Notes: generated from the sequence alone by a model not told the origin. 64,000 bases of DNA from Psychrobacillus lasiicapitis (GCF_006861795.1 NZ_VDGH01000007.1:124001-188000); one strand, 5' to 3'; shown: positions 1 to 9,144, numbered from the stretch's first letter. A program made the numbers and translations.

Positions 1-151
1 TATACAGTTTTTTTTGTATGAGAAGCAGAATGGAACATAGAAATGTGTTATCTATAATAAAAATATAGAGTAATAGTTTAAAAGGCATACGAAAGATCTC
101 ATTGATATATTTCCTGGGAAATTGACAAAATTCGATGCTTTACTACAAGTA

Positions 152-178
152 TGTTACTGGTGCCAGGTACCAGTAACA
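152..178. terminator. hairpin downstream of vmlR
   Basis: A 10-bp perfect inverted repeat (TGTTACTGGT / ACCAGTAACA) with a 7-nt loop lies just past the vmlR stop codon. It has no clear T-tract on either strand, so it is a 3'-end hairpin and only possibly a terminator. The first 187 bases otherwise show no gene. Confidence 0.45.
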
Positions 179-187
179 TATCTGTAA

Positions 188-1843
188 TCATTTTTTCTTT
201 AGTTTATTGATTTGTTTAGTTAATGCAATAAACTGTTGATCCAACTCGTTATATTTGGCATCTTTTTTCTGCAAATAACTTAATTGTCCTAGCACTGCTT
301 GTCGCTCAGTTTCTAATGTTAATAGCTCTTTTTCACGTAAGGATTCATTCTTTTTATGCATCCATTCACTATAGCCCATTTCTACTTTACGAATCGTTTT
401 ATTTTCAAAGATGAGTAGTTTATTCGTTAGCTTTTCTAAAAAATAACGGTCATGTGTGACTAATAAAATTGTTCCAGGATAAGACGACAAAGTCTTCTCC
501 AGTTGTTCTCGGGATGGAAGATCCAAATGATTTGTTGGTTCATCTAATAGCAAAACGTCTTTTTGGTCTAATATGAATTCCATTAGCTTTAATTTTACTC
601 GTTCTCCCATACTCATGGTACGGATCGGACGGGACCAGTGATCTTTTGAAAATCCTAAATTCATCATAAGGGTTTGAATTTGTCCTCTTGTTTCAAAATC
701 AGTGGGTCCAAAAAACTCAAATGGTGTTTTTTCTTCTGGTAAGTCAAATACTGTTTGACGCAGGTAGCCGATGTTCATCGCTTCTGACTTCCAAAGTTCC
801 CCTTGGCCGTTTTCTTCCCCTAACAACATGCGGAAAAATGTCGACTTTCCACTCCCATTAGAGCCTATAATGCCAATTCGTTCTTGAGATTGGACGGTGA
901 AAGTGGCATTTTGGAACAGCAATCGATCTTCAAATGTTTTACTCAAGCGTTTGGCTTCTATTACTCGCTTTCCTTTTTTCTTGTTACCTTCAATAGAGAA
1001 GGCCACTTCTTTTTCTGCTTCTGGTTGATCGATAGTGTTTTTGGAAAGCTCGAGTTCCAATCGTTTCTTTTTAGAGCGAATTTGCACATCCATTTTCTTT
1101 GCTTTCACTCGGTAATATTCTTTATTGAATTCATGTTTAGTTGAATCTGCATGTGCTTTAGCTGACCAATTTCGTAGCGCAGCCATTTGTTTTTCCACTT
1201 GTTTGATCTTAGTTTGTTGTGCATCATATAGTCTTTGTTGTGAAAGTCTTGATTCTTCTTTCTTTTGTCGAAAAGATGTATAGTTGCCAGCGTACACTGT
1301 TAACTTTTTATTTTCCACTTCCCAAATCCAATTGGCTACTTCATCTAAAAAATAACGATCATGAGATACTAAAATAATTGTTCCAGGGTAGGCCTGTATC
1401 TGTTGCTTTAAGAATGACAAGCTTTCTTGGTCTAAATGATTCGTCGGCTCATCCAATAAAAGAAGCTGCGATTTTTCCGCAAATACTCGGGAAAGACGAC
1501 TCTTCATTTTTTCCCCGCCACTTAAATCGTTATACTCTCTATGCCCGGGAACAGACCATTTACTGAAATAAGCTCGCTCCTCATCTGCAAAATCATCGTT
1601 CTTAAATTGATCATCCTCTTGTTTAAAATAGCCTATAGTAGGTGTAGTTCCAAACCATTCTATAGATCCACTGGATGGAATCGTTTCTTTTGCCACCACA
1701 GAAAGTAGGGAAGATTTCCCTTCTCCATTCCTTCCTGTTATGCCAATAACAGCACCTGTTGGAAGGTCTGCTGTTATATTTTCCAAAATAATCTTTTCCC
1801 CAAATGTGATACTAATATTCATTAATTTACCGTGTAATGTCAT
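188..1843 (-). CDS. vmlR: ABC-F ribosome protection protein, VmlR-like
   Basis: A 551-residue cytosolic ATPase with two ABC domains and no membrane segment, typical of ABC-F proteins that bind the ribosomal E site and dislodge peptidyl-transferase antibiotics. The first domain has Walker A GRNGEGKS (about 37-44), LSGGE (107-111) and DEPTNHLD (131-138). A charged interdomain linker (about 190-285) follows, then a second domain with GSNGSGKS (about 327-334), MSMGE and another DEPTNHLD, and a short Lys-rich tail. Length and sequence closely resemble Bacillus subtilis VmlR (lincosamide, streptogramin A and pleuromutilin resistance). The ATG at 1843 is chosen because AAAGGAG sits just upstream. 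The reading frame continues further upstream, but that part runs through a leader terminator. The drug spectrum is inferred from family. Confidence 0.85.
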   Translation of the reverse strand: MTLHGKLMNISITFGEKIILENITADLPTGAVIGITGRNGEGKSSLLSVVAKETIPSSGSIEWFGTTPTIGYFKQEDDQFKNDDFADEERAYFSKWSVPGHREYNDLSGGEKMKSRLSRVFAEKSQLLLLDEPTNHLDQESLSFLKQQIQAYPGTIILVSHDRYFLDEVANWIWEVENKKLTVYAGNYTSFRQKKEESRLSQQRLYDAQQTKIKQVEKQMAALRNWSAKAHADSTKHEFNKEYYRVKAKKMDVQIRSKKKRLELELSKNTIDQPEAEKEVAFSIEGNKKKGKRVIEAKRLSKTFEDRLLFQNATFTVQSQERIGIIGSNGSGKSTFFRMLLGEENGQGELWKSEAMNIGYLRQTVFDLPEEKTPFEFFGPTDFETRGQIQTLMMNLGFSKDHWSRPIRTMSMGERVKLKLMEFILDQKDVLLLDEPTNHLDLPSREQLEKTLSSYPGTILLVTHDRYFLEKLTNKLLIFENKTIRKVEMGYSEWMHKKNESLREKELLTLETERQAVLGQLSYLQKKDAKYNELDQQFIALTKQINKLKKK

Positions 1844-1865
1844 ATAATCCGCTCCTTTTGGAGGA

Positions 1866-1899
1866 ATAAAAAAATCCCTCCGAATATGAATCGGAAGGA
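1866..1899 (-). terminator. leader (attenuator) terminator of vmlR
   Basis: On the minus strand a 9-bp stem (TCCTTCCGA / TCGGAGGGA, one G-U pair) with a 7-nt loop is followed at once by seven T residues. It ends only a few bases before the vmlR ribosome site. This is an intrinsic terminator between promoter and gene, as in antibiotic-induced attenuation of ABC-F genes. Confidence 0.8.
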
Positions 1900-1930
1900 C
1901 TCGTTGCCTTTTAAAAAATACGCAAAAAAC

Positions 1931-2013
1931 CACTACAAAAAAGAGTGTTGTAGAGAATCTTTCGTATTTGATTGAAAAATGGGCAGACTAATCCTATTTC
2001 CGATTTTGTAGTG
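1931..2013 (-). promoter_or_regulatory. vmlR leader RNA with candidate anti-terminator pairing
   Basis: Within the leader, CACTACAAAA (near 2004-2013 on the minus strand) is the exact complement of TTTTGTAGTG (near 1931-1940), a 10-bp long-range helix. A competing short helix CTACA/TGTAG uses the same downstream segment. Such mutually exclusive pairings are what a ribosome-controlled attenuator needs. The sequences are seen; the switching mechanism is inferred. Confidence 0.5.
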
Positions 2014-2034
2014 TTTATTTTGTTAAACCTCTAC

Positions 2035-2073
2035 TTAAGAAATAAGATTAAATATCCATCGTCCACCCATCAT
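2035..2073 (-). CDS. candidate 12-codon leader peptide of vmlR
   Basis: A short frame of 12 sense codons (MMGGRWIFNLIS) starts right after GAGAGG in the transcribed leader. The ribosome site is closer than usual to the first ATG. A second, 3-codon frame (MDI) starts at 2057 in another phase. A stalled ribosome here could change the leader fold and let transcription through. This is a candidate only. Confidence 0.35.
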   Translation of the reverse strand: MMGGRWIFNLIS

Positions 2074-2096
2074 CCTCTCAAAAATAGTTGTCTTCA

Positions 2097-2111
2097 TTAT
2101 AGCATATTCTA
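2097..2111 (-). promoter_or_regulatory. extended -10 promoter for the vmlR leader
   Basis: The minus strand reads TATGCTATAAT, a consensus -10 box (TATAAT, 2097-2102) with a TGn extension. No good -35 box is seen. It overlaps the stop codon of the upstream permease gene and would start a leader of about 250 nt. Confidence 0.6.
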
Positions 2112-2810
2112 ACTTTCTTTTTTAATAAACAATTTCACTAATGCAGAAAAAGCGATAATTGAGTATATGATCGCAAATGATGAAAAAATCCAAAATTCCT
2201 TTCCAAAATAATTTAAGTCGTCCGGTTCAAAAAAATTAATAACATTTACTACTGGAGGAAAGATTAATAATAGCCACTTTAAGAATGACAGCTTTTCCAC
2301 TATGCCCTCGTAAGAAAGGGTAATTGCAATAATAAGAACTGCAGAAAGCCAAGTGTATCTCTTTGGGATAAAGGAAGTGATGGATGAGAAAGAACCAACT
2401 AAAATACCGAATATAGCAAATAAAAGATGTATGTAAATCGAGAGCCCAAAATGGACGGGTTGAACTGTTTCTTTGAAGCTGCCCAATAGTAAAGGGTAGA
2501 AAATCGAAAATAATGTCAACGCTAGCGCAATAAGAAAGCTAATCATCCATTTACCGAGTAAATAATTTACTTTCCCGACCTGAACAAATAGCATATTTTT
2601 TTCAGCTTCCTCTTCAATGGAAAATAAGCTCATCGCTATCCATGTTGTCACTATATACAAGACAATACTTGAAACGGCGTAACTACTTAATATTTCCACT
2701 CCACTATAATGGTATAAAACAACTATCCATATTAAAAAGGTTGCAGCTGGGGGAATTATTTTGAAGGAGCGGATATAACTTTTGAATTGGTACTTTATAA
2801 ATCCCTGCAT
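2109..2810 (-). CDS. ABC transporter permease (ABC-2-like), 6 TM
   Basis: A 233-residue integral membrane protein with about six hydrophobic segments (roughly residues 20-35, 42-62, 88-110, 125-145, 153-172 and 205-225). It is the likely membrane partner of the ATPase encoded 2 bases upstream in the same direction. AAAGGA lies upstream of the ATG. It is not close to a characterised exporter I recognise. Substrate unknown; small peptides, antibiotics or lipids would be typical. Membrane location is seen; the transport role is inferred from pairing. Confidence 0.7.
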   Translation of the reverse strand: MQGFIKYQFKSYIRSFKIIPPAATFLIWIVVLYHYSGVEILSSYAVSSIVLYIVTTWIAMSLFSIEEEAEKNMLFVQVGKVNYLLGKWMISFLIALALTLFSIFYPLLLGSFKETVQPVHFGLSIYIHLLFAIFGILVGSFSSITSFIPKRYTWLSAVLIIAITLSYEGIVEKLSFLKWLLLIFPPVVNVINFFEPDDLNYFGKEFWIFSSFAIIYSIIAFSALVKLFIKKES

Positions 2811-2812
2811 TG

Positions 2813-3625
2813 TTAAATCCTTTCCCTGACATCAAGCACAGAACAATTGTTATTCAAAAGCTTTCTCAGCAGATCATCACTCTTATCTTTAGATACGGTG
2901 ATAATAGCTATGTCCTCTTCGATATGCATTTCGTTTAATTGAAGTCTTAACAATACACTTTTGTTTGAAAATCTCACTTTTATTACAAGATGGGGGCTTT
3001 TAGTTTCTGTATGAACTAACACACGTCCATCTTTTACATAAAATATTTGATCTGCAATATTGTCTACTAACAGGTCTTCATGGGTTGTAAAAATAATGGT
3101 CATTTTTGTTTTTAGTTTTTCTAACATAGCCATAAGATTTAGCTGCGAGCTTGTATCTAAACCAGTTAAAGGTTCATCCAGCAAAAGAATGTCTGGTTTG
3201 ATTAGAAGTGCTTGAAGGATGCCTACTTTCTGTTTTGTGCCTTTTGAACATTTTTTTAAAGGGGTGTTTGTAAAAGGCTCTATTCCAAACAAACGGATGT
3301 ATTCAGATAGCTCTGCTTCTATATCCGTCTCAGACATACCTTGGAAGGTCGCTACTAATGTTAAATATTCCTTTAGTTTGAATCGAAGGTTTTCCGGAAA
3401 ATGTTCAGGGACATACCCGATTCTTTTCGCATTTCGTACTAACTTTCCGCTCGTAGGGTCATAAATCCCTGCAAGTAACTTCAACAAGGTGCTTTTACCG
3501 GAGCCATTTGATCCGCGAATCGCAATCGATGCATGTTCCTCAATTTGAAAGGAGACATGCTGTAAAATCTCTTTCCCATCGATTTCTTTCTTCAAATCCG
3601 ATGCTTCTAAAATGACGTTTCCCAC
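2813..3625 (-). CDS. ABC transporter ATP-binding protein
   Basis: A 270-residue ABC ATPase, partner of the downstream permease. Walker A GSNGSGKST, a degenerate signature CSKGTKQK and Walker B LLLDEPLTGLD are visible in order in the first 200 residues. The last 70 residues form a small extra domain common in exporter ATPases. The GTG at 3625 is preferred since GGAGGTG precedes it at normal spacing. An ATG 33 bases further out lacks a ribosome site. The pair forms a two-gene operon. The altered signature (SKG for SGG) is common in ABC-2 exporters. Confidence 0.75.
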   Translation of the reverse strand: MGNVILEASDLKKEIDGKEILQHVSFQIEEHASIAIRGSNGSGKSTLLKLLAGIYDPTSGKLVRNAKRIGYVPEHFPENLRFKLKEYLTLVATFQGMSETDIEAELSEYIRLFGIEPFTNTPLKKCSKGTKQKVGILQALLIKPDILLLDEPLTGLDTSSQLNLMAMLEKLKTKMTIIFTTHEDLLVDNIADQIFYVKDGRVLVHTETKSPHLVIKVRFSNKSVLLRLQLNEMHIEEDIAIITVSKDKSDDLLRKLLNNNCSVLDVRERI

Positions 3626-3822
3626 TGATCCACCTCCGCTTCGTAAATAGTTTAACATGTTTCAGCCTACTTTGATAATTCAATAAACCATGATGATCAT
3701 ATCGACTTTTTTATTTTATAATGTATTTTTCTTCAATTAAATATCAAAAAATGTATTTAATTTCGTGAAATTTTATGAAAATTCCTGTACAATTACAACA
3801 TGTTTTTAAGGAGGTATGAGAA

Positions 3823-4536
3823 ATGCAGCAATTAGATGCGTATGAAATTATTTCATACATACAAAATGCTAAAAAGTCGACACAGGTGAAGGTATATGTA
3901 AAAGGGAAAGATATCGACAAGCTTTCTTTTGGAGAAAACACAAAGGTATTTGGAGAAGGTAACTCACTCGTACTGTTTGGAGAATGGGCTGAGATTGAAG
4001 TAGCACTTAATGATTATGCAAACTTAATAGAAGATATCGTTGTAGAAAATGATAGTAGAAATTCTGCCATCCCTCTATTAGATTTAAAAGGTATCAATGC
4101 GCGTATTGAACCAGGTGCTATTATTCGCGATCAAGTAAGTATTGGCGATAATGCTATTATTATGCTAGGAGCCGTTATTAACATAGGGGCTGTAATTGGG
4201 GAAGGCTCGATGATTGATATGGGAGCGATTCTTGGTGGACGTGCAACGGTCGGGAAGAACTGTCATATTGGAGCGGGAGCGGTGCTTGCAGGTGTAATTG
4301 AACCACCTTCTGCAACTCCAGTTATAGTAGAGGATGATGTATTAATAGGCGCCAATGCAGTTGTATTAGAAGGCTGCAGAGTAGGAAAAGGTGCTGTTGT
4401 AGCGGCGGGAGCAGTCGTAACGAAGGATGTTCCGCCATATTCAGTAGTTGCAGGAACACCAGCAAGAGTTATAAAAGAAATCGATGATCAAACACGCTCT
4501 AAAACAGAAATTATGCAAGAACTACGTCAACTATAA
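3823..4536 (+). CDS. dapH: tetrahydrodipicolinate N-acetyltransferase
   Basis: Transfers acetyl from acetyl-CoA to 2,3,4,5-tetrahydrodipicolinate in the acetylase branch of DAP/lysine synthesis, in the cytosol. 237 residues, almost exactly the Bacillus length. The N-terminal alpha/beta domain covers about residues 1-90. A left-handed beta-helix of hexapeptide repeats (IGDNAI, IGEGSM, IGAGAV, IGANAV) follows to about residue 215. A perfect AAGGAGG precedes the ATG. The next gene, encoding the deacetylase of the same branch, begins 10 bases downstream, so the two form an operon. DapH is trimeric in known cases. Confidence 0.93.
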   Translation: MQQLDAYEIISYIQNAKKSTQVKVYVKGKDIDKLSFGENTKVFGEGNSLVLFGEWAEIEVALNDYANLIEDIVVENDSRNSAIPLLDLKGINARIEPGAIIRDQVSIGDNAIIMLGAVINIGAVIGEGSMIDMGAILGGRATVGKNCHIGAGAVLAGVIEPPSATPVIVEDDVLIGANAVVLEGCRVGKGAVVAAGAVVTKDVPPYSVVAGTPARVIKEIDDQTRSKTEIMQELRQL

Positions 4537-4546
4537 GAGGGATCAG

Positions 4547-5674
4547 ATGAAAACCTTAATTGAAATTCGACGTGATTTACACCGTATACCGGAGCTTGGT
4601 TTCCAAGAAGTAAAAACGCAAAACTATTTATTGGAACAAATTTCGGCACTTCCACAGGAAAGATTAACAATTATTCAGTGGAAAACTGGCATTGTTGTGA
4701 AGATTAAAGGTATGCAGGGAAAAAAGACCATCGGCTGGCGTACAGACATCGATGGATTGCCCATAACAGAGGCTACAGGTCTACCATTTCAATCGGAGCA
4801 TGAGGAAAAGATGCATGCATGTGGACATGATGTGCATATGACGGTCGCTTTAGGCTTGCTAAGAAAGCTTGTGGATAACCCGGTAAATGATCATGTAGTT
4901 CTTATTTTTCAACCAGCTGAAGAAGGTCCAGGTGGGGCCTTACCGATGAGAGAATGGTTGAAACAGGAATATCCAGAGCTTGTACCAGAGCAAATTTATG
5001 CCTTTCATATAGCACCAGAATATCCAGTAGGTACAGTAGCTACTCGTCCTGGTCTGCTATTTGCTAACACTTCCGAACTATTTATCGATTTAGTAGGGAA
5101 GGAGGGGCATGCAGCTTTTCCGCATCAAGCAAAGGATATGTCCATTGCAGCAGCTACATTGTTATTACAGCTTCAAACGATTGTGAGTAGATCCGTTAAT
5201 CCGATGGATCCTGCAGTTCTAACTATCGGGAAAATGTCTTCTGGTACTGTTCAGAATATCATCTCTGGTCAAGCCCGATTAGAAGGTACGATCCGAACGA
5301 TGGATGCAGCAACAATGACGACTATTAAACAGAAAATAGAATCCTTCTGCCATGCTGCAGAAATAGCGTTTGATTGCGACATTCGAATCGATTATGGTTC
5401 ATCTTATTATCAAGTGAAAAACGATGAGACCTTGGCGAATGATTTTATATCATTTGCTAAGCGTGATCCATCGACTACGGCAATCGTTTGTGATGCTGCT
5501 ATGACAGGAGAAGATTTCGGTTACTTTCTACAAGAAATCCCAGGTGTTTTATTTTGGGCAGGAGTAGAATCACCATTTGGATTGCATCATGCAAAACTGA
5601 ATCCAAATGAAGCGGTCATTGATTATCTTGTTCCTTTTATAGATTCCTATTTTCGAGCACTTTCAAATAAATGA
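4547..5674 (+). CDS. ykuR: N-acetyldiaminopimelate deacetylase
   Basis: A 375-residue M20-family metal hydrolase that removes acetate from N-acetyl-LL-2,6-diaminopimelate, the third step of the acetylase branch (also called DapEL). Metal-binding motifs visible: the ACGHDVHM segment, the PAEEGPGG segment with the catalytic Glu pair, and HHAK near the C-terminus. The dimerisation domain sits between about residues 180 and 290 (GHAAFPH). The ATG at 4547 is chosen for family length and the upstream AGAGG. The frame stays open upstream into dapH, which is not meaningful. The YkuR identification rests on the family and the pairing with dapH. Confidence 0.88.
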   Translation: MKTLIEIRRDLHRIPELGFQEVKTQNYLLEQISALPQERLTIIQWKTGIVVKIKGMQGKKTIGWRTDIDGLPITEATGLPFQSEHEEKMHACGHDVHMTVALGLLRKLVDNPVNDHVVLIFQPAEEGPGGALPMREWLKQEYPELVPEQIYAFHIAPEYPVGTVATRPGLLFANTSELFIDLVGKEGHAAFPHQAKDMSIAAATLLLQLQTIVSRSVNPMDPAVLTIGKMSSGTVQNIISGQARLEGTIRTMDAATMTTIKQKIESFCHAAEIAFDCDIRIDYGSSYYQVKNDETLANDFISFAKRDPSTTAIVCDAAMTGEDFGYFLQEIPGVLFWAGVESPFGLHHAKLNPNEAVIDYLVPFIDSYFRALSNK

Positions 5675-5679
5675 AAAGT

Positions 5680-5714
5680 GGAGCCACCTTATATAAAGGT
5701 AGCTCCTTCTTTTT
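5680..5714 (+). terminator. terminator of dapH-ykuR
   Basis: GGAGC-CACCTT / AAGGT-AGCTCC stem with a short AT loop, then TTCTTTTT. Intrinsic terminator directly after the deacetylase stop codon. Confidence 0.8.
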
Positions 5715-5760
5715 GGAAGAATAATCCTAAACGTGCCAATCCTTTGTGAAAGCGATAAAG

Positions 5761-7605
5761 TTAATCCACAAGCTGCACGTTGTAATCTTTAAACCAAATA
5801 TGCAATTGTACCAAATAAGCTAATAACTGTGGTCCAGACATTAATTGACCGAACCAAGGAACCTTGAAGGCATCTCCATTAGATTCGATTAAATCGGACA
5901 GGCGATTTGCATGGAAGAGCTCATGAAGAATGGAGTTTTTATCCTGTAATTGATCTTTAAGCATGTTCCCGACAAGCTCGCTGTAAACAGGATTATGCGT
6001 TTTTGGATATGGACTTTTTTTCCTGTAAAGCACGTCATACGGGAGATTACCTTGAAATGCTTTTCTTAAGATTCCTTTTTCTTGATTGCCCACCATTTTG
6101 AAATCCCACGGAATATTCCATGCATACTCGACTAATCGATGATCCGCAAACGGCACCCTTACTTCTAGGCTGGCACCCATACTCATACGGTCTTTTCGCT
6201 CCAACAAGGTCGTCATAAACCAAGTCATATTCAAATAGAATAGCTCGCGTCTTTTTGATTCAATAGAAGCTTCTCCATCTAAACGAGGCGTTTCTGCAAT
6301 TGTTGTATCGTATGCATGTTGAACATATTCATTAATCGTAAGTTTTTTCTTCCAGCTATCGTTTAGTAAAGTATATCGCTCATTGGTAGAGCGAATCCAC
6401 GGAAATCCTTTTTCTGCATTTGCGACTTGATGAAACCAAGGATAACCTCCGAAAATTTCATCGGCACATTCGCCCGACAATCCTACCGTAAAGTCTCGTT
6501 TTATGTCCCGACAAAACCAAAGTAGGGAAGAGTCGATATCGGCCATTCCAGGAAGATCGCGTACATGGACAGCCTCCGTTAAGTATTCCGCCAATTCCTT
6601 TTGACTAATAACGGAGTGATGGTGATTTGTATTCAAAGTACTGGATACTTTTCGAATCCAAGGCTGATCGTCTGATGGTTGAAAGGTATTTCCCTTGAAG
6701 TGTTTACTATTGTTTTCATAGTCGATGGAGTATGTGTGGAGCTTTCCTTTTGCATCACGAGTAAAAGCACTCGAGGCAATCGCCGTAATAACGCTGGAAT
6801 CTAAGCCACCGGAAAGAAATGTGCAAAGGGGAACATCCGATACGAGCTGTCGTTCTACAGCGTCGGTAACTAAATAGCGAACTTTTTCTGCAGTTTCATC
6901 TAAAGAATCGGTATGCTCTGCGCTTTGGACATTCCAATAGCGCCAAATGTGAAGCCCGTTTTTAGAAAAGGTGAGTGCATGTGCAGGGCGTAATTCATGG
7001 ATTCCTTTATAAACTCCAGAACCAGGAGTACGAGAGGGTCCTAACCCGATTATTTCTGCTAACCCTTCTCGATTAATGGTTGGAGATACATCTGGATGTG
7101 CAAGAAGTGCTTTTAGTTCGGAACCGAAAAGAAAGCCTTCAGCTCTTTCCGTATAAAAAAGTGGTTTAACCCCCAGACGATCTCTTGCGATAAAAACCTT
7201 TTGCTCCTGTTCATCCCAAATGGCAAAAGCGAAAATACCATTAAAATGATCTATACAATTTTCTTTCCATTCGATATAAGAAGTTAATAACACCTCCGTA
7301 TCAGAATGCCCGGAAAAAGAATGTCCTCGCTTCAATAGTTCCTTCCGAAGGTCTTCTGTATTGTACAATTCACCGTTATAACAAAGCGTATATCGATTAG
7401 ACTCATGGGTTTTAACCATTGGCTGTTTTCCGCCGATAGGATCGACCACTGTTAATCGGCGATGGCCTAGTAAAGCATGAGTCGTACCCCAAATATTATG
7501 ATCATCAGGTCCTCTTTTACTAAGCGTCCCTGTCATTTTTTCAACGATTAATTCCTTGTTTCGCAAATCCTTCTTAAAATGAATACAACCTGTAATTCCG
7601 CACAT
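5761..7605 (-). CDS. asnO: asparagine synthase (glutamine-hydrolysing), AsnO type
   Basis: Makes asparagine from aspartate, ATP and glutamine. Starts MCGITG, so Cys2 is the glutaminase nucleophile of the N-terminal Ntn domain (about 1-200, with RGPDD and NGELYN). The synthetase domain carries the PP-loop SGGLDSS (about 265) and later GECADEIFGGY. The 614-residue length and sequence match Bacillus subtilis AsnO (YisO), the paralogue linked to sporulation, better than AsnB or AsnH. AAAGGA lies upstream of the ATG. It stands alone, transcribed away from a repeat element. Confidence 0.9.
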   Translation of the reverse strand: MCGITGCIHFKKDLRNKELIVEKMTGTLSKRGPDDHNIWGTTHALLGHRRLTVVDPIGGKQPMVKTHESNRYTLCYNGELYNTEDLRKELLKRGHSFSGHSDTEVLLTSYIEWKENCIDHFNGIFAFAIWDEQEQKVFIARDRLGVKPLFYTERAEGFLFGSELKALLAHPDVSPTINREGLAEIIGLGPSRTPGSGVYKGIHELRPAHALTFSKNGLHIWRYWNVQSAEHTDSLDETAEKVRYLVTDAVERQLVSDVPLCTFLSGGLDSSVITAIASSAFTRDAKGKLHTYSIDYENNSKHFKGNTFQPSDDQPWIRKVSSTLNTNHHHSVISQKELAEYLTEAVHVRDLPGMADIDSSLLWFCRDIKRDFTVGLSGECADEIFGGYPWFHQVANAEKGFPWIRSTNERYTLLNDSWKKKLTINEYVQHAYDTTIAETPRLDGEASIESKRRELFYLNMTWFMTTLLERKDRMSMGASLEVRVPFADHRLVEYAWNIPWDFKMVGNQEKGILRKAFQGNLPYDVLYRKKSPYPKTHNPVYSELVGNMLKDQLQDKNSILHELFHANRLSDLIESNGDAFKVPWFGQLMSGPQLLAYLVQLHIWFKDYNVQLVD

Positions 7606-7680
7606 ATATCCGCATCCTTTCTTTCATGACCTATTTTATGCAAGAAACTACCAAATTTGTGCCTGTGAATGATTAAAGCA

Positions 7681-7836
7681 TTTTATCCCGCATTAACGAG
7701 CAGTAAAACTCCGACTTCAATATTTAAGAAATGCGAAAAGATAAGAGGGAGATCAACTGCCCGTAAAAGCCTGATTGGTTCAACTAACAAACAGTGGGGG
7801 ATGAAGTTACCCCCCACTGATTGAAGTTTCACTTTA
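7681..7836 (-). repeat. intergenic repeat family D, copy 1 (internally deleted)
   Basis: Read on the minus strand this matches the element at 31712-31986 at both ends: AAAGTGAAACTTCAATCAG and the CAGTGGGGG/CCCCCACTG hairpin at one end, GGCAGTTGATCTCCC, CTTATCTTTTCGC and TTAATGCGGGATAAAA at the other. It lacks roughly 110 bases from the middle. It fills most of the 300-base gap between asnO and yhaP and lies upstream of asnO. No coding potential seen. Confidence 0.8.
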
Positions 7837-7844
7837 CAACAAAC

Positions 7845-7887
7845 GAAAAAACCATCGTAAAAGTTTAAGCTTTCACGATGGTTTTAT
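7845..7887 (-). terminator. terminator of yhaQ-yhaP
   Basis: AAAACCATCGTGAAAG / CTTTTACGATGGTTTT hairpin followed by TTCG on the minus strand, just after the yhaP stop codon. T-runs on both sides would let it work from either direction. Confidence 0.75.
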
Positions 7888-7905
7888 TAAGACATGTAAG
7901 TATTC

Positions 7906-9144
7906 TTAAGTTGTCACTTTGAGGACGGTTTTAATTTTTTGGATAATACCACCCGAGCTATAAGTTAATACACTTCGTTTATAGAATGATAGGCTCACTA
8001 GGAACATGAGGATAACGGTTCCTATTAACACTAGCATTGCTATAATTGGTTCAATCGAGCCAATATCAGTTGCTCCAATTCGAAGTGGCATAACCATTCC
8101 TGATGTGAACGGAATGTAGGAAAATACTTTGATAAGCATTGTATCTGGACTAGCCATTCCAGAAATTAACACATAAAAACCGATAATCCCAATCATCATC
8201 GCTGGCATCATTGCTTGACTGGACTCTTCCACTTTAGAAACAAGGGAACCAAGGAGTGCTCCTAATATTAAGTATAAAATAATTGTTAATAGGAGAAACG
8301 AAACAGCATAGCCGATGTAACTTAAAGATAATTCGTTTGCAATGTCCACAACCATATCCCACTTCGAGCCGCCGTCGATAAACATGAATAACAAGCCTTG
8401 CACAACTAAAAGTGCGCCAATTTGAGTTAAAGCTAGTAGAAACGTTCCTGTAAGTTTTGCCATGAAGTGAGTAGATGGCTTAATGCTTGCAAGTAATACC
8501 TCTAAAACACGAGAACCTTTTTCAGATGCAACATCTGTAGTGATCATTGATAAAAATGACATGACGAACGAATAGATAAGGAAGCCCACTAGGAAAGAAG
8601 CTCCGATACCAGCAGCTTTTTCGTCCTCACTTTTACCTGATGCTGAATCCACATTTAAATTTTTGGCAGAAATACTCGTTTCGGATTCAAGAATTTTTTC
8701 TGCTTGCTCTGCTGTTAAATTCAATTGTTGTACTTCATAAATTTTTCCGACGTATTGCAAGATAGAGGAAATGCTTTGTTGATCATTAAAGGTAAGTGGT
8801 TCGAACGTTGCAATTTCCGCTGCTAAAGAGTTGTCTTGATCTTTCACAAAGACAGCTGCATCGTATTCACCATCGATCACTTGCTGCTCCACTTTTGCAA
8901 TTTCATCTTTGAGAAACGAAAACTCGATATCATTTGTTGATTCAAAAAAGCTTTCCATTTCCGCATCTGTTTCATTCAAAATAGCGACTTGCAAAGGTTC
9001 GCTCTGGAAAAAAGCTTCTTTAATATCTGACCAGAACATGACACCACTTATGACGGCAACATAAAGAACGATTGAAAAAATAAATGATTTGGCTTTTACT
9101 TTTTGCTTATATAATTGCTTTACAAGCAACCAAAACTTAGACAT
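7906..9144 (-). CDS. yhaP: ABC exporter permease, YhaP/NatB type
   Basis: A 412-residue membrane protein. One N-terminal TM segment (about 22-42) is followed by a large extracytoplasmic domain (to about residue 180) and five or six TM segments in the C-terminal half, the ABC-2 layout of Na+-efflux permease NatB and YhaP. The ATG at 9144 overlaps the yhaQ stop codon by 8 bases and has GGTGG at good spacing. An upstream TTG is a poorer alternative. Its partner is YhaQ. In B. subtilis the homologues are assigned to Na+ or antibiotic efflux. Substrate here is inferred only. Confidence 0.8.
   Translation of the reverse strand: MSKFWLLVKQLYKQKVKAKSFIFSIVLYVAVISGVMFWSDIKEAFFQSEPLQVAILNETDAEMESFFESTNDIEFSFLKDEIAKVEQQVIDGEYDAAVFVKDQDNSLAAEIATFEPLTFNDQQSISSILQYVGKIYEVQQLNLTAEQAEKILESETSISAKNLNVDSASGKSEDEKAAGIGASFLVGFLIYSFVMSFLSMITTDVASEKGSRVLEVLLASIKPSTHFMAKLTGTFLLALTQIGALLVVQGLLFMFIDGGSKWDMVVDIANELSLSYIGYAVSFLLLTIILYLILGALLGSLVSKVEESSQAMMPAMMIGIIGFYVLISGMASPDTMLIKVFSYIPFTSGMVMPLRIGATDIGSIEPIIAMLVLIGTVILMFLVSLSFYKRSVLTYSSGGIIQKIKTVLKVTT

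Noticed and set aside
1844-1933. Extended N-terminus of the ABC-F protein
   Set aside because: The added 30 codons run through the leader terminator and lack a ribosome site; VmlR relatives start near the chosen ATG.
3659-3822. Lysine riboswitch before dapH
   Set aside because: The gap is only 164 bases and AT-rich, with no recognisable lysine-riboswitch core.
5761-7605. Assignment as asnB or asnH
   Set aside because: Length (614) and sequence along the whole protein fit AsnO better.
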